A stretch of DNA of 64,000 nucleotides from Stieleria tagensis. GTDB taxonomy: Bacteria > Planctomycetota > Planctomycetia > Pirellulales > Pirellulaceae. Both the position numbers and the translations under genes were made by a program. Of the stretch, positions 61,556-64,000 are shown piece after piece; position 1 is the first letter of the stretch; each line of letters begins with the position of its first letter. The notes beneath the pieces are model-generated. The model was not told where the DNA came from, ran no database searches, and worked only from the letters and a program-made list of their open reading frames with translations. The stretch covers positions 62,001 through 126,000 of the forward strand of contig NZ_JAMYFE010000060.1 in the NCBI RefSeq assembly GCF_024129865.1, in the 5' to 3' direction.

Positions 61556-62106
61556 ACCTATGCAACTTGCGGCCGATGGAGACCGACTGCGAATTTCGTC
61601 ACGCGACATCCAACCGCCGGATTGCATGAAACAAACTTCCCAATTTTTCTGCCCCCTATTTTTCTGTCATTAATGCTTCCGTCCTATCCACTCATGGACG
61701 AACGCATCGAGACTTGCCACTGCTTTGATTCATGCGAGACGCCAGCCTGATTTGGTTGGACAGCGGGAGTGGCGTTGGGAGTTTGGAGGGTTTGGGAGGT
61801 TAGATGAAGTGAGGAATGACTGGGGACAGAGCCCCTTGGCGAGTTCCTGCGCCCGCGCCCCAGCTCCACAGAACAAAGACTTGTTGCTGCGACGGGCTTC
61901 GAATTGGGCGGTACACGGTCATGGCGGGGAATGCACAACCTGTTTCATTGCCAGCGTTTGCCACAGCGCAGCCGAATCTGCGTGAGATTCAATTAGCTGT
62001 ACGCGGTTTGCCGGCTTTCTGTTACGATCCCTCTCGGATCTAGATGCCGGCGGACCATCCGATCCTGGTCTCGAAGTTGAATTCGTCTTATCTGTAAAAA
62101 CGCCCG
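61556..62106. other. Intergenic region, no gene recognised
   Basis: Frames on both strands give composition-biased translations without motifs. A low-complexity G/T-rich stretch (about 61770-61801) with GGGAGTTTGGAGGGTTTGGGAGG character precedes GGGGACAGAGCCCC at 61822-61835, a short imperfect palindrome of the sort found in REP-like elements of planctomycetes. No transposase is nearby. Confidence 0.4.
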
Positions 62107-63057
62107 ATGCCAGTTCGAAACCCAGCTGACTACCGATCCATGCTGTGGGTCGCGATTGCGATCACACTCGTTGTTGTCCAATATTGTCGTCCGGATTGGA
62201 TTTGGTTTCTGTGCCCGGTCAGCTGCTATGTGGCAATCGCTTGTGGCACGATCGCTCACAATCACGCCCACCGTGCGACATTCAGCAACCAGCGCTGGAA
62301 CAATGTCTTTGGGCATCTGCTGACGATCTTTTACGGCTACCCGACATTGATGTGGGTACCAACGCACAACTTAAATCACCACAAATTTGTGAATCGTCCG
62401 GGTGACGAAACGGCGACATGGCGGTATACGAACAAACACTCGTTATGGGTTGCTTTGACGTATCCGTTCGTGTCGGGATATTTCCAAAGCATCCCCATTC
62501 GCAACTACATCGATCGCGCTAAACTTCGAAAACCAAAACTGTATTCACGGATTCGGTTTCAATATGCGTTCTGGATCGGCTCCTACGCGGGGCTGGGAAT
62601 ATTGGCCGCGTGTTTGTACCACCGACAACAAACCGGTTTGGGATTGTATGTCTGGGGACTGTCAGTGATTCTGCCCGCGATATGCTCGTCGACCATCATC
62701 ATGTTTTTCAACTTCATCCAGCACGTGCACACCGATGCCTGGTCCGAGCATGATCATTCGCGAAATTTCACCGGAAAGTGGTTTAATTTCCTGTTCTTCA
62801 ACAATGGCTATCACACCGTTCATCACGACAATCCGGGGATGCATTGGAGCAAACTGCCACAAGTGCATGCGGCGGCCAGCGATTCCATTGACCCGCAACT
62901 GAACGAACGAAACCTGATTTGGTTCCTGATGCGTCAGTACGTGTTGTCACTGGTCTTTCCCAGTTTGGGGACCAGTCAAATCGGTTCCGTTCCGAGCAAC
63001 ACGCCTGCAGCCTCCGAAAGCATGCCCGGGTTAGAAGTTGCCGAAGCCGGTCACTAG
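62107..63057 (+). CDS. Membrane fatty acid desaturase-family protein
   Basis: The 316-residue protein carries the His boxes of membrane di-iron desaturases/hydroxylases: HNHAH at 51-55, HNLNHH at 87-92, QHVH at 205-208 and HTVHH at 236-240. Four membrane helices flank them. The DNPGMHWSKLPQVH segment after the last box is typical of the family. Likely reactions are desaturation or hydroxylation of a lipid acyl chain or related lipid; the substrate cannot be told from the sequence. ATG 62107 fits the first helix; no operon partner is present. Confidence 0.9.
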   Translation: MPVRNPADYRSMLWVAIAITLVVVQYCRPDWIWFLCPVSCYVAIACGTIAHNHAHRATFSNQRWNNVFGHLLTIFYGYPTLMWVPTHNLNHHKFVNRPGDETATWRYTNKHSLWVALTYPFVSGYFQSIPIRNYIDRAKLRKPKLYSRIRFQYAFWIGSYAGLGILAACLYHRQQTGLGLYVWGLSVILPAICSSTIIMFFNFIQHVHTDAWSEHDHSRNFTGKWFNFLFFNNGYHTVHHDNPGMHWSKLPQVHAAASDSIDPQLNERNLIWFLMRQYVLSLVFPSLGTSQIGSVPSNTPAASESMPGLEVAEAGH

Positions 63058-63369
63058 TCGGCGCCGGATTCCTGATTGGGCTCCGGAAATCCGTGTTATC
63101 TCTTGCCTACGCCACATCCGCTGGCGCTGACCGGTCACGCCGACAATGGCGACCGAAGTCCCCTTAGCAAGACTCTTACTGTACAGAATCTTACATTTTC
63201 TTGATTTGGCACTCGTCAAATTGTTGAGATCTGTCGGGGAGGTGCGTTACCATCACCCCCACACCAGTGCAGTAACAGATCCCCATCGTAATGATGGCAG
63301 ATCGGCACCTTCTGCCCTGGTCTTTTCTGGAAAACGCATCTTCAAGGTTCTCTCACCGGGCAGACGACT
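63058..63369. other. Intergenic region, upstream of partial surface-protein gene
   Basis: No coding frame or RNA was recognised. It should hold the promoter for the gene starting at 63370, but no clear promoter or strong ribosome-binding site was identified. Confidence 0.4.
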
Positions 63370-64000
63370 ATGACCAGCCGTTTCAAATTTCGGTCAAAAA
63401 AGCCAAGCCGCCGACGAATCAACCAGGCCCCCAGACGTCGCCGGCAGGTCCTAGAAACACTTGAAGACCGGCGGCTGCTCGCCGTGGTCTGGGACCGGGT
63501 CGGCCCGAGTGGTGGATTGATGTTCGAAGCATCGGTGGCCGGTGAGGTCGGCGCAGCGACTCCTCTGTTCGCAGATGATTTTGAATCTGGCGGATTGGGT
63601 CCGTCCTGGTCAACGTACTCTTCAACCCCCAATGGTCGCGTTGGCGTGAGTGATTTGCTGGGCACACCGGCACAAAGCGGCGACTCTCATTTGGCGATGG
63701 ACGTCTCGGTCTCTGGGCCCTTCAATTTGAACGAAGCCATTTTAACGCTGGATCTTTCCAATCACACCCAAGCAGATTTGGAGTTCTCGCACAAATCCGT
63801 GGGTGACGAAACCAATCCATTGCCAGCGGTCTTCTCAGGCAGTTTCAACGGCGACGGAGTTTCGATCAGCGACGATGGAAACACTTGGCACACTCTTGTC
63901 AGTCTCAATAGTGCGAACTCACCCAACGGTGTTTACACAACGTTCCAGTTCGATCTCGATTCGCAAGCTGCCGCCGCTGGGATTGCGCTGGGATCAAATT
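63370..64000 (+). CDS. Surface protein with LEDRRLLA motif, 5' part only
   Basis: From ATG 63370 the frame stays open to the window edge (210 codons). The N-terminus is strongly basic (SRFKFRSKKPSRRRINQ) and is followed by LETLEDRRLLAVVW, the same type of motif as LESLEARRLLA at the start of the giant protein. After it comes a beta-rich segment with LFADDFESGGLGPSWSTYSS and SGSFNGDGVSISDDGNTWHTL, reminiscent of lectin- or jelly-roll-type domains at the start of reelin/BNR-like surface proteins. The product is likely large and exported; its full size is unknown. Confidence 0.85.
   Translation, partial: MTSRFKFRSKKPSRRRINQAPRRRRQVLETLEDRRLLAVVWDRVGPSGGLMFEASVAGEVGAATPLFADDFESGGLGPSWSTYSSTPNGRVGVSDLLGTPAQSGDSHLAMDVSVSGPFNLNEAILTLDLSNHTQADLEFSHKSVGDETNPLPAVFSGSFNGDGVSISDDGNTWHTLVSLNSANSPNGVYTTFQFDLDSQAAAAGIALGSN

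Noticed and set aside
61822-61835. GGGGACAGAGCCCC as part of a REP element
   Set aside because: It resembles planctomycete REP-like palindromes, but a single short copy without a nearby REP-associated transposase is not enough to call it.

Overview
The window looks like chromosomal DNA of a marine planctomycete, probably Pirellulaceae or Rhodopirellula-like. The clues are a DUF1552/DUF1592 gene pair, a Gly/Arg/Pro-rich secreted protein of the kind annotated as mu-protocadherin in Rhodopirellula, two exported proteins with an N-terminal LExxRRLLA motif, planctomycete-style dockerins, and a large arylsulfatase. Assignments rest on reading the translations; no database search was possible.

Left part (1-10 kb). 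A minus-strand run encodes a secreted repeat protein, an RND periplasmic adaptor and an RND efflux permease. Directly behind the permease lies a decaying V/A-type ATPase locus: subunit B with a -1 frameshift in a homopolymer, 27 codons of subunit D fused out of frame to an internal piece of subunit I, and that piece abutting the last ~80 codons of glycogen phosphorylase. A headless MscS channel gene on the plus strand adds to the gene debris. A rhodanese lipoprotein and a MITE-like palindromic spacer follow.

Middle part (10-30 kb). It holds a DUF1552/DUF1592 cytochrome-like pair; an arsenic cluster (Acr3 and ArsR on minus, a divergent CX5R arsenate-reductase/phosphatase on plus); and a translationally coupled Mrp-type cation/proton antiporter operon. 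The operon order E-F-G-(DUF4040/MbhDE)-B-C-D matches the membrane module of MBH hydrogenases, and it carries two extra antiporter-like subunits plus a small membrane protein. Then come a polytopic membrane protein of unknown function, a DUF1254/DUF1214 protein and an exported arylsulfatase.

Right part (30-64 kb). One uninterrupted minus-strand reading frame of 30.7 kb (10,223 codons, predicted near 1 MDa) fills 48% of the window. From the N-terminus it carries an LEARRLLA export-type motif, five beta-helix-like modules of ~208 residues, a LamG-like domain, five Ig-like repeats with acidic DxDxDG-type loops, 13 CARDB repeats, IPT/TIG-like and propeller segments, nine putative-Ig repeats, an RHS-like section, an internal dockerin, a second propeller, an alpha/beta-hydrolase-like segment (GHSRG), a lectin-like segment, a metzincin-type zinc site (HESGHAFGLYD) and a C-terminal dockerin. 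I read it as a cell-surface or secreted giant adhesin with embedded hydrolase-like modules. Beyond it lie a MarC-family protein, a membrane desaturase and the 5' end of another LExxRRLLA surface protein that runs off the window.

The strongest candidates for something new are the giant multidomain protein, the remodelled antiporter operon with three large subunits, and the decayed ATPase locus.
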